Assembly: GCA_020636375.1 (NCBI GenBank)
Contig: JACJXZ010000003.1
Location: 680,821-744,820, forward strand
DNA length: 64,000 nt
Origin: Lewinellaceae bacterium
Lineage (GTDB): Bacteria > Bacteroidota > Bacteroidia > Chitinophagales > Saprospiraceae
Reading direction: 5' to 3'
Made by a program: the position numbers and the translations under genes. This document shows, in pieces, positions 1 through 7,670 of this stretch. The first letter of the stretch is position 1, and each line of letters starts with the position of its first letter. Under the pieces are notes generated by a model. The model saw nothing but the letters and a program-made list of their open reading frames with translations, had not been told where the DNA came from and made no database searches.

Positions 1-136
1 TTATTGGTTGCTCGCAACTATTGACGTCAGCGGCAGAAAATGCCCGGATTTGCCCCAGTTCCGAAGGTAGCCCAGGCTATTTTCCGGCAAGTATGCCCGA
101 AGCCTGGCTTACCGGAGGCTCCCCACCTCCAAGGTT

Positions 137-165
137 CTCAACCTTAACCTCAACCTTAACCTCAA
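137..165. repeat. CCTTAACCTCAA heptad-like low-complexity repeat
   Basis: Two and a half units of CTCAACCTTAAC lie directly behind the 3' end of the sensor kinase gene. The same word family, in either orientation, recurs at 48571-48599 and 56065-56112, each time just after a stop codon. The rest of bases 1-177 shows no supportable gene. Confidence 0.6.
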
Positions 166-177
166 ACCCCACAACAC

Positions 178-3100
178 TCATTTCTCCTCCATCAGCTCTA
201 TCCCCGTCCACCCTTCCGGTTTGCCGTGGGTGAGGTAGTGGGCGATCCGGTTGAGCCACAATTGGGTGGTGGTGTCCTCCGGATTGGCGCGCAAAACCTC
301 TTCGAAAACCGCCATAGCTTCCCGGAAGTTGCCGGCAAGGTAATGCTCCCGCCCTTCACCGAACAGGCTGAGCGTGGCAAGTTTGCGTTCGATCACCTCT
401 GGAGGGTCTCCGCCGAAACACTCATGTATTCCAATCGCTTCCCGTTTGCCTTTTACCCGGACTTTCCCGAGGAAGCGAAGGTGAAAGGCGGCCCTGTCCT
501 GTATTTCCGACAAACTGTCTTCGCTCAGCAGGATGGAAGCCCCGTAGTGCTTGGTCAGGCTTTCGATGCGGGAAGCGGTGTTGACCGTGTCGGAGATGGT
601 GGCCGCGTCCATCCGCTTGCGGTCGCCGATAATGCCCATGATGAGGGAGCCGCTGTGCAGGCCGGTGCCGATCCGGATGGGTTCCCGGCCCTTATGCTTT
701 CGTTCTTCGTTGTACATGCGCAGAGCCCTTTGTATCTCCACGGCCGCATTCAGGGCATCGGCGGGGTTTTCCGGGAAGATAGCCATGATAGCGTCACCGA
801 GATACTGGTTGACGAACCCTTTATTTTTCTGGATAATGGGCCCCATGCGGCCGTTGTACGCATTGACGAAGCGGTAGTTTTCTTCCGGGGTCATGCTCTC
901 GGCCAGGGTAGTATAATCCCGGATGTCGCTGAAGAAAACGGTGACTTCCCGCTCGGCGAAGTCTCCCAGTTCCACTTCGGTGATGCGTTGCCGGCCCAGC
1001 GAGCGGATGAACTCATTGGGGATAAAACGCTCCGTGACGTCAAAGATACGGTGCAGGTCGATGTGGGTTTGGATGCGGGCCAGGAACTCTTCTTTGGAGA
1101 AGGGTTTGGCCAGGTAATCGTTGGCGCCCAGGGAAAGCCCCTGCACGAGGTCTTCCACCTGGTTTTTGGCCGTTACCATGATTACGGGCAGCTCGGAAGG
1201 CAGGTGTTTTTCCCGGATTTGCCGGCATACTTCGTATCCGGACATTCTCGGCATCATGACGTCGAGCAGCACCAGGTCGAAGGCCTCGCCGCTTTCGAGG
1301 CAGCGGATGGCCTCTTCGCCGTTCATGGCCTGTACCAGTTCGTACAATCCGGAAGCCAGGTGGTTTTTCAGTACCTGCTGGTTGACCGGCTCATCGTCGA
1401 CGACCAGGATTCGGATTTTGTCTCCCTCGTTGCCGGTTGCGTGGTGGATGCCGGAAGGAAGCATGGCTTTTTCGCCATTGTCGGCTGCTGCCAGCGGCGG
1501 TAGCACGTGGCTGATCCCGGTTGGCGGCTGGCTGCTCAGGCTGGAGCTGATCTGCTCTCCCGAAACGGGCAACGTGAAGAAGAAAGTTGAACCCCTGCCC
1601 ACTTCCGATTCCACCCACATGCTGCCGCCGTGCAGTTCTACCAGGCGTTTGGAGATGCTCAGCCCCAGGCCGGTGCCGGCATACTCGCGGGTGACGGAAC
1701 CATCTCCTTGTTCGAATTCCCGGAAGATGGCCTCCTGCTTGTCCTCCGGAATGCCGATGCCGGTGTCTTCCACGAACATTTCGAGCATCCTGATCCCGGA
1801 ACCGTTGCCATGTTGCCGGGCGCCGATCCGTATATGGCCCCTTTCCGTAAATTTTATGGCGTTGCCCAGCAGGTTGTACAGCACCTGCTGGAGGCGGTTC
1901 TCGTCGCCGTGGGCAGTCGGCAGGCCCTCCGGCACAACATTGGACAGCTGCAGCGGTTTTCCCTGGATCAGAGGTTTGTTGTTGCGGATGACGACCTCGG
2001 CCAGGACGTGCAGTTCCACCGCTTTGGGGTTGAGTTCGAGGTCGAAGTTTTTGAGCCTGGAAAAATCGAGGATGTCGTTGATGAGGCTGTTGAGGCGCCG
2101 GCCGGAGGAGATCATCATGGCCAGGCTTTCGCGGATTTCCGGGTCCTGGATTTGGCTGTACAGGCCCTCCGACAGGCCGATGATGCCCTGCAGGGGGGTG
2201 CGCAGTTCATGGGAGGTATTGGCCAGGAACTGGTCTTTCAGCCGGTCGATCTGCCGCAGGCGCTCCGATGCCTGCTTTTCCCGGTCCAGTTCTTTTTGCT
2301 GGGAGCGGATGCGGCGGCGCTGGGCCTGGGTGCGCCACCGGTAAGTCAGCCAGAGCATGCCGGCGAAACACAAAATATAAAGCCCTTTGGCCCAAAGGGT
2401 TTGCCACCAGGGGGGGGCGATGACAAAGCGGGCTGTTGCCCCTTCTTCATTCCATACGCCGTCTCCATTGGATCCCCGGAGCCGGAAAGTATAAGCCCCG
2501 GGGGCGAGGTTGGTAAAAGTCACCTTGTGCTCTCCGCCCAGGGACACCCACTGGCTGCTGAGGCCTTCCAACTGGTAGGCGTAGCGGCTCTTACCCGGTT
2601 TGGCGAAATGCAGGGCGGCAAATTCGAACGAAAGGATATTGTCGCGATAGGAAAACCGGAGTTTTTCTTCCTCGTCCGCCGGGTGGATCAGCCGGGAAGC
2701 GTTCTGCCGGCCCGGCCGAAATGCCCGGATCGCCGTGATCACCACCGGCGGCGGGGTGCTGTCAATGCGGATGTCTTCCGGCAGAAAAGCATTAAACCCA
2801 TAATCTCCTCCGAAAAACAACATCCCGGAAAAAGGGCTTTTAAAGTAGGCTCCGACATTAAATGCGGGGCCCTGCAGCCCATCCTGCTCGTCGAAATTGC
2901 GGAAACGGCCGGTTTCGGGCGCCAGGCAGGATATCCCCCGGCTGGTACTCAGCCAGATTTGCCCGGCGTCGTCTTCCAGGATGCCATAGATGATATTGGC
3001 GGGCAATCCGTCTTCGACGTGATAGGATTTGAACGTTTCTTCATCCGTCAACAACCGGTTCAACCCGTTTCGGGTGCCCGCCCAGATTCGTCCCCGGCTA

Positions 3101-4824
3101 TCCTCGTAAACGCACCGCACAGCGTTGGAGCTCAGGCTCTGAGGGTTGGAAGGGGTATGGAGGTACAGCTTGAAGGCACCGCTGCGGGGGTCAAAACGTT
3201 TCAGCCCGCCGTTTGTGGCCAGCCATAAATAACCACTGCGGCCTTCGAGGATATCCCAGACGGCGTCATCTCCCCGGTTGTCGGTGCCAGGTGGGCTATC
3301 CGTAAAATGGTGGAACTGCCCCCTGTATTTATCCAGCCGGCCCAATCCATTATATGCTCCAACCCACAAGGTGCCTGCTGCATCTTCGAGCAGGCTCAGG
3401 ACGGCATTGCTGCTGAGGCTGTTGCTGTCTCCTGCCACCGTTCGAAAATGCAGCGCTTCGCCCTGGCCCTGTGGGAGGTAATGCAGCCCGTCGCCGAAAG
3501 TACCCACCCAAAGCCCTCCTTTCCGGCTGCCCTGCAGGGCATATACGGGGCTTTTTTGAACGCTCTTCTCGTCGTAAGCAAAAGTGCGGAACTGCCCGCT
3601 GGCCATATCCAGTTGCTGGACGGCCCCATTGAAGGCGCCCACCCACAAGCTGCCGGGTTGATATTGGTGGATGGCCCAGATGGCGTTGCTGGCCAATCCG
3701 TTGGAAGATGCCGCATCCTGTTGATAAAGCCGGAAATGCCGGGTTCTGGGCGATAAATAATGAAGCCCGCTGTTGGCGCCGGCCCAGAGCAGGCCGTCCT
3801 GGCTTTGGAAGACAGCCCGCACTGCGTCGTTGCCGATACTGTAGGGGTTGCCCGGTTCGTGGCGCATGCGCTGAAAAACGCCCGTTTCCGGGTCAAAGGC
3901 GTTCAGCCCTCCGCCATTGGTGCCGATCCAGAGGTGGCCCGGCCGGCCTTCGCAAATGGCCCAGGCCACATCGTGGCTGATGCTCTGCGGGTTGTCCGGA
4001 TTGTGGCGATAGGTTGTAAAGGTGCCGGTTCGGGGATCGAGCCGGCTGAGACCGCCACCATAGGTGCCAATCCACAAGCGTTCCCGGCTGTCTTTGAGGA
4101 TAGCCCAGACGGCGTTGCCGGAGAGGCTGTTTGGTTGTATCGAATCGTAAGCATACCGGGTGGACTTGCCCGTGCCCGGGTCGAAGTGGTAAAGGCCGCT
4201 GTTCCAGGTGCCGAGCCAGAGCAGGCCCTGTTCGTCTTCCAGGATCGACTTGACGGCGCCGTCTGTGGAGGTGATGGTGGTGTCGAAACGGAAAAAATCA
4301 AATGATTCAGTATCCGGGTTATAGCGTTGGAGGCCGGCAGCCCTGTTGCCTACCCAGAGTCCTCCCCGGGGGCCGTGATGAAGGGCATAAATGTGATCGT
4401 TGCAGATGCTGTTTGCATTATCCTCTTCGTGGAAGAAACGCCGGAATTTTCCGGTACGGGGATTCCAGCGGTTGAGCCCTTTTTCTGTTCCGATCCACAA
4501 GAAACCCTGCTCGTCCTCTTCGATTGCCCGCACCCAGTTGCTGCTCAGGCTCTGGGAGTCGGCGGGGTTGTAATCATAAACAGTGAATTGGTACCCATCG
4601 TACCGGTTCAGCCCGTTGGCCGTGCCAATCCACAAAAATCCTCGGCTGTCCTGGAAAATACAATTCACGTACTGGTCGGAAAGGCCGTCGGCTACCGAAA
4701 GCTGCCGGAACCGCGCCTGGTTGGGCTGCGCCGACAGCAGAGCCGGCAGCAACAGGGCCAGCAAGAGCAGGTGCCACCCTCCGGGTTTTGCCATTTTCTC
4801 AACTGATGTCCGTATTCTTTTCAT
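178..4824 (-). CDS. hybrid two-component sensor kinase with C-terminal adenylate/guanylate cyclase domain
   Basis: This 1548-residue protein starts with a signal peptide or anchor (about residues 14-32). Many reg_prop beta-propeller repeats follow (motifs such as GFLWIGT, GLWVGT, about 35-690), then a Y_Y_Y domain, one membrane helix (about 780-805), HisKA with HELRTP near 873, HATPase with DTGIGIP and GTGLGLS, and a receiver with LLDVMMP near 1189. A class III cyclase comes next, with metal Asp in FFSDIRDY near 1300 and a second Asp in YLGDAIMAIFP. The last 100 residues look TPR-like. Family knowledge: propeller-sensor hybrids of this type (HTCS) normally end in an AraC helix-turn-helix and sense periplasmic glycans. 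Here the output would be a cyclic nucleotide. The ligand is not known. The ATG is at 4824. It appears to be monocistronic. Confidence 0.93.
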   Translation of the reverse strand: MKRIRTSVEKMAKPGGWHLLLLALLLPALLSAQPNQARFRQLSVADGLSDQYVNCIFQDSRGFLWIGTANGLNRYDGYQFTVYDYNPADSQSLSSNWVRAIEEDEQGFLWIGTEKGLNRWNPRTGKFRRFFHEEDNANSICNDHIYALHHGPRGGLWVGNRAAGLQRYNPDTESFDFFRFDTTITSTDGAVKSILEDEQGLLWLGTWNSGLYHFDPGTGKSTRYAYDSIQPNSLSGNAVWAILKDSRERLWIGTYGGGLSRLDPRTGTFTTYRHNPDNPQSISHDVAWAICEGRPGHLWIGTNGGGLNAFDPETGVFQRMRHEPGNPYSIGNDAVRAVFQSQDGLLWAGANSGLHYLSPRTRHFRLYQQDAASSNGLASNAIWAIHQYQPGSLWVGAFNGAVQQLDMASGQFRTFAYDEKSVQKSPVYALQGSRKGGLWVGTFGDGLHYLPQGQGEALHFRTVAGDSNSLSSNAVLSLLEDAAGTLWVGAYNGLGRLDKYRGQFHHFTDSPPGTDNRGDDAVWDILEGRSGYLWLATNGGLKRFDPRSGAFKLYLHTPSNPQSLSSNAVRCVYEDSRGRIWAGTRNGLNRLLTDEETFKSYHVEDGLPANIIYGILEDDAGQIWLSTSRGISCLAPETGRFRNFDEQDGLQGPAFNVGAYFKSPFSGMLFFGGDYGFNAFLPEDIRIDSTPPPVVITAIRAFRPGRQNASRLIHPADEEEKLRFSYRDNILSFEFAALHFAKPGKSRYAYQLEGLSSQWVSLGGEHKVTFTNLAPGAYTFRLRGSNGDGVWNEEGATARFVIAPPWWQTLWAKGLYILCFAGMLWLTYRWRTQAQRRRIRSQQKELDREKQASERLRQIDRLKDQFLANTSHELRTPLQGIIGLSEGLYSQIQDPEIRESLAMMISSGRRLNSLINDILDFSRLKNFDLELNPKAVELHVLAEVVIRNNKPLIQGKPLQLSNVVPEGLPTAHGDENRLQQVLYNLLGNAIKFTERGHIRIGARQHGNGSGIRMLEMFVEDTGIGIPEDKQEAIFREFEQGDGSVTREYAGTGLGLSISKRLVELHGGSMWVESEVGRGSTFFFTLPVSGEQISSSLSSQPPTGISHVLPPLAAADNGEKAMLPSGIHHATGNEGDKIRILVVDDEPVNQQVLKNHLASGLYELVQAMNGEEAIRCLESGEAFDLVLLDVMMPRMSGYEVCRQIREKHLPSELPVIMVTAKNQVEDLVQGLSLGANDYLAKPFSKEEFLARIQTHIDLHRIFDVTERFIPNEFIRSLGRQRITEVELGDFAEREVTVFFSDIRDYTTLAESMTPEENYRFVNAYNGRMGPIIQKNKGFVNQYLGDAIMAIFPENPADALNAAVEIQRALRMYNEERKHKGREPIRIGTGLHSGSLIMGIIGDRKRMDAATISDTVNTASRIESLTKHYGASILLSEDSLSEIQDRAAFHLRFLGKVRVKGKREAIGIHECFGGDPPEVIERKLATLSLFGEGREHYLAGNFREAMAVFEEVLRANPEDTTTQLWLNRIAHYLTHGKPEGWTGIELMEEK

Positions 4825-4846
4825 TCGCGTCCGCTGATTCCTGATT

Positions 4847-4901
4847 TATACTGGCGAACGGATGGTTTTGTCAGCCACAAAACCATCCGTTCGCCAGTAT
4901 A
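4847..4901. repeat. perfect 25-bp palindrome with 5-nt loop
   Basis: Arms 4847-4871 and 4877-4901 are exact reverse complements around the loop CAGCC. Ends read TATACTG...CAGTATA. A second smaller stem follows (ATACTGAC 4901-4908 with GTCAGTAT 4944-4951, inside it GATTTTGT 4916-4923 with ACAAAATC 4928-4935). The element lies only 22 bp upstream of the sensor kinase start codon, so it would fall in its promoter or leader. The arms resemble those of the element at 52397-52501. Confidence 0.85.
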
Positions 4902-5021
4902 TACTGACCTGGTTGGATTTTGTAAAGACAAAATCAGTCATGCGTCAGTATAAAGATAGCAAAAAGCCATGGATCGGCCGCTTTTTGAAAAATTCCGGTT
5001 GGCAGTTGGGGAATGGCCTAA

Positions 5022-5621
5022 CCTGTCCATCCCGTAAATCCTGTCTACCTAAACCCGAACCCCCTCCTCTACTTCGCAATGCTCCGGCGGGCGGTGAAAG
5101 GAAGGCGGGGCTAAAACCAGGCTGCAAAATCCTGTCCATCCCGTAAATCCTGTCTACCTAAGCCCCCGAGATGCGCATCAGGCTGATGTGTCAAAACCTG
5201 GGAGGTGGCCAGCCATAGGAGTCGCTTAGGCAGTGGCTGCGCTGTGGGCAGGGCGCGCCGGGTGAACTCACCCCCGGCTGTACGGAAGCCAGGCGCCCCC
5301 TCTCTTAAGCTGCCGGCAGGCAAAGGGAAGAGAGGGGGCAGGGCAACGTGCACTGTGAGCCGTGGCCTGCTGGAATCCTGTCCATCCCGTAATCCTGTCT
5401 ACCTAACCCCCCGAGCCACCCCTCTACTTCGCAATGCTCCGGCGGGCGGTGAAAGGAATGCAGGGCTAAAACCGGGCTGCAAAATCCTGTCCATCCCGTA
5501 AATCCTGTCTACCTATGCCCCCGAGCCCCCTCTACTTCGCAATGCTCCGGCGGGCGGTGAAGGGAGGAGCGTCCACATGGCGCATCCAGTCCACGCACCA
5601 CATCCTGTCCATCCTGTATCT
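5022..5621. repeat. tandem array of about 109-bp units
   Basis: Word A, CCTGTCCATCCCGTAAATCC plus TGTCTACCT, occurs near 5022, 5131, 5377 (one base shorter) and 5486, with a decayed copy near 5602. Word B, CTTCGCAATGCTCCGGCGGG plus CGGTGAA, occurs near 5071, 5426 and 5534. A-to-A spacing is 109 bp in both intact pairs. Unrelated sequence at about 5161-5376 interrupts the array and carries its own stem (CCCCTCTCTT with AAGAGAGGGG). No gene is supported in 4825-5664. Confidence 0.8.
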
Positions 5622-5664
5622 GACAGAACATCCACCTTTTCCCAAACTGTCTTATTTTTGGCCC

Positions 5665-6801
5665 ATGCGGATCGCCATCAACACCCGTTTTCTGTTGCCC
5701 GGCCGGCTGGAAGGGCTGGGGCGTTACACCTACGAGGTGGCCCGGCGCCTGGTAGAAGGCCACCCGGAGCACGAATTCCTCTTTTTCTTCGACCGGCCCT
5801 ACGACGAGCAGTTCCTCTTTGGCAAAGATGTACAGGCCGTAGTGCTTGCCCCGCCGGCCCGCCACCCCGTGCTCTGGTACATCTGGTTCGAATATTCTGT
5901 AAACCAGGCGCTGAAAAAATACAAGGCCGACGTTTTTTTCTCCCCCGACGGCTACCTGTCCCTGCGGGCCGAAACGCCGACGGTGATGACGGTGCACGAC
6001 CTGGCCTTTGAGCACTTCCCCGAGGCGGTCCCTTTCCTAGTGCGGCGTTATTACCAACATTTCACGCCGCTGTTTTGCCGGCGGGCGGACCACCTGCTGG
6101 CCGTCTCCGCCTACACGCGGGCGGACATTCAACAGCAATATGGAATTGAGGGGGCTAAGGTCACGGTTTGCGGCAACGGTTGCCGGGAGGGCTTCCGGCC
6201 CCTGGCGGAGGAGGAAAAAAAACGAGCCAGGGCGGAATACGCTGATGGGCAACCCTACTTCCTGTACGTTGGTGCGGTTCACCCCCGAAAGAATACCCAC
6301 CGGCTGATCGAGGCGTTCGGGCGGTTCAAGGCGAGGACGGGAGCATCCGCCAAACTGCTCATCGCCGGGCGCTTCGCCTGGCAGACCGGACCGGTAAAAA
6401 CGGCTTTTGAGGCTTCTGCTTTTCAGGTCGACATCCGTTTCCTGGGCTTTGTCCCTGATGAAAAGCTGCCCCAATTGGTGGGGGGGGCGTTTTGCTTTGT
6501 GTACCCTTCCCTGTTCGAGGGCTTCGGCCTGCCCTTGCTGGAGGCCATGCACTGCGATGTGCCGCTGATCAGTTCCCGAAGCTCCTCTCTGCCGGAGGTG
6601 GCCGGGGATGCTGCTCTTTTGTTCGACCCGCAGGATGCCGAATTGCTGGCGGCTGCTTTGCAGCGCATTTATCAAGAAGAAGGACTACGGCACAAGCTGG
6701 TGGAAGCCGGCAGGCTACAGCGCCGGAAGTTTAGCTGGGAGCGGACGGCGGAGGTGGTTTATGGAAGGCTGGTTGGGGTTTTTATAAGAGAAAAACGTTA
6801 G
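5665..6801 (+). CDS. glycosyltransferase family 4 protein
   Basis: The protein has 378 residues and the GT-B fold layout of family 4 glycosyltransferases. The N-terminus MRIAINTRFLLPG with GLGRYTYEVARRL is the acceptor-side motif. YVGAVHPRKN near 210 begins the donor-binding half, and PSLFEGFGLPLLEAM near 290 holds the E-x7-E pair, followed by SSLPEVAGDAALLFDP. It probably transfers a sugar from a nucleotide-sugar donor in polysaccharide or cell-surface glycan synthesis; the exact donor is not visible. The reading frame stays open back to 5515, but that part is repeat-array sequence, so the ATG at 5665 is preferred. It stands alone, converging on the gene at 6832-7374. Confidence 0.9.
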   Translation: MRIAINTRFLLPGRLEGLGRYTYEVARRLVEGHPEHEFLFFFDRPYDEQFLFGKDVQAVVLAPPARHPVLWYIWFEYSVNQALKKYKADVFFSPDGYLSLRAETPTVMTVHDLAFEHFPEAVPFLVRRYYQHFTPLFCRRADHLLAVSAYTRADIQQQYGIEGAKVTVCGNGCREGFRPLAEEEKKRARAEYADGQPYFLYVGAVHPRKNTHRLIEAFGRFKARTGASAKLLIAGRFAWQTGPVKTAFEASAFQVDIRFLGFVPDEKLPQLVGGAFCFVYPSLFEGFGLPLLEAMHCDVPLISSRSSSLPEVAGDAALLFDPQDAELLAAALQRIYQEEGLRHKLVEAGRLQRRKFSWERTAEVVYGRLVGVFIREKR

Positions 6802-6831
6802 AGTTTTCCATCTGGTAAGCATACTTGGATG

Positions 6832-7374
6832 TTAAAGAAAAAGTTTTTTCGCTAAAAGCTTCCCCACTTCCTCTGCGTCTCGGACGAGAATACCCGACAA
6901 TCTACTTTCTTCATCCAGGAACATAGTGATTTTTTCATTTAATTCTAATTGTTTGGAGAGTACCCCGAAATTCAGCCACACAACATCGAGCCTATTGTGC
7001 AATAATTTAACCGACAATTCGCTTTTGATCCGGTTCCATGATCCATCTTCGTTCATAGGAGGAGCGCCCTTCCAAATTTCCTGTACATCCACTATAGGTT
7101 CAGCATATTCCTTTTTCTCTCGGAGATCAAAATCTTCCCTGTGTTCTATCTCGAATCCGGCAAGACTGACAAACCAAATGGATTTAAACATTCCAGAATA
7201 TTTATCAACATAGCAATCAACTTGACCGTTGTTACAAATAATGCTGTACATATAGCAATTATGGATTGTTCCTTCTCTTGAGTCGTCAAAGATGATCGTG
7301 CCGTATTCAGTTGTGAATTCGTTGATCATGTAGTATGCTTTGCTTTGGATTTGCAGTACTTTATTTATTCTCAT
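6832..7374 (-). CDS. hypothetical protein, possible immunity protein for the upstream lipoprotein toxin
   Basis: I do not recognise this family. The product is about 180 residues, soluble, without signal peptide, and rich in aromatic and acidic residues (for example SIWFVSLAGFEIEHREDF and a central PPMNEDGSWNRIKSEL). In-frame ATGs exist at 7401, 7386 and 7374; 7374 (MRINKVLQIQ) is chosen, without a clear ribosome site. It lies on the same strand about 300 bp after the toxin-like lipoprotein gene, and both are much more AT-rich than the flanks. That arrangement (large exported protein, then a small cytosolic gene) is typical of polymorphic toxin and immunity pairs, so immunity is an inference from context only. 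Confidence 0.7.
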   Translation of the reverse strand: MRINKVLQIQSKAYYMINEFTTEYGTIIFDDSREGTIHNCYMYSIICNNGQVDCYVDKYSGMFKSIWFVSLAGFEIEHREDFDLREKKEYAEPIVDVQEIWKGAPPMNEDGSWNRIKSELSVKLLHNRLDVVWLNFGVLSKQLELNEKITMFLDEESRLSGILVRDAEEVGKLLAKKLFL

Positions 7375-7587
7375 ATTCATTCTCATACATATTTTCGTCA
7401 TAAAACAAAAACAGGTAGTAGAAAGCAACTTGGTTATTTACATTTACTCCCTTCCTTACTTGCATTATAGTTGAATTGCCTTGAGTGTAAAATAAGGAAT
7501 AAGGCGCAGAAGAAAATGATATTGGGTTAATTATTCCTCTTCCGCACCCTAAGTATTTTAAGATTAATACATTAGCTGGTGGCGGGG

Positions 7588-7658
7588 TAAATCCGTTGAA
7601 TTTTCGGTACAAACGGAGAGCGGACCTCCAGGTCCGCTGGATTGGATCAACGGATTTA
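7588..7658. repeat. fold-back repeat, copy 1 of a two-copy family
   Basis: TAAATCCGTTGA (7588-7599) is matched exactly by TCAACGGATTTA (7647-7658). Inside, AGCGGACCT (7619-7627) pairs with AGGTCCGCT (7630-7638). The same outer and inner words (AAATCCGTTGA, AGCGGACC, GAGAGCGGACCTCCAG and its complement) build the element at 52589-52703. It separates the stop of the lipoprotein gene (7671) from the next gene. The open frame running leftward through it (7361-7666) begins inside the repeat and is not called. Confidence 0.75.
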
Positions 7659-7670
7659 ACCCACAACCCA

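Noticed and set aside
5022..5621. Regularly spaced repeats considered as a CRISPR array
   Set aside because: Unit spacing is 109 bp with two alternating conserved words and no unique spacers of constant length; no cas genes nearby.
7361..7666. Open frame between the toxin-like gene and the candidate immunity gene
   Set aside because: It begins inside the fold-back repeat, has no clear start, and overlaps the next gene; kept only as a possible remnant in the findings.
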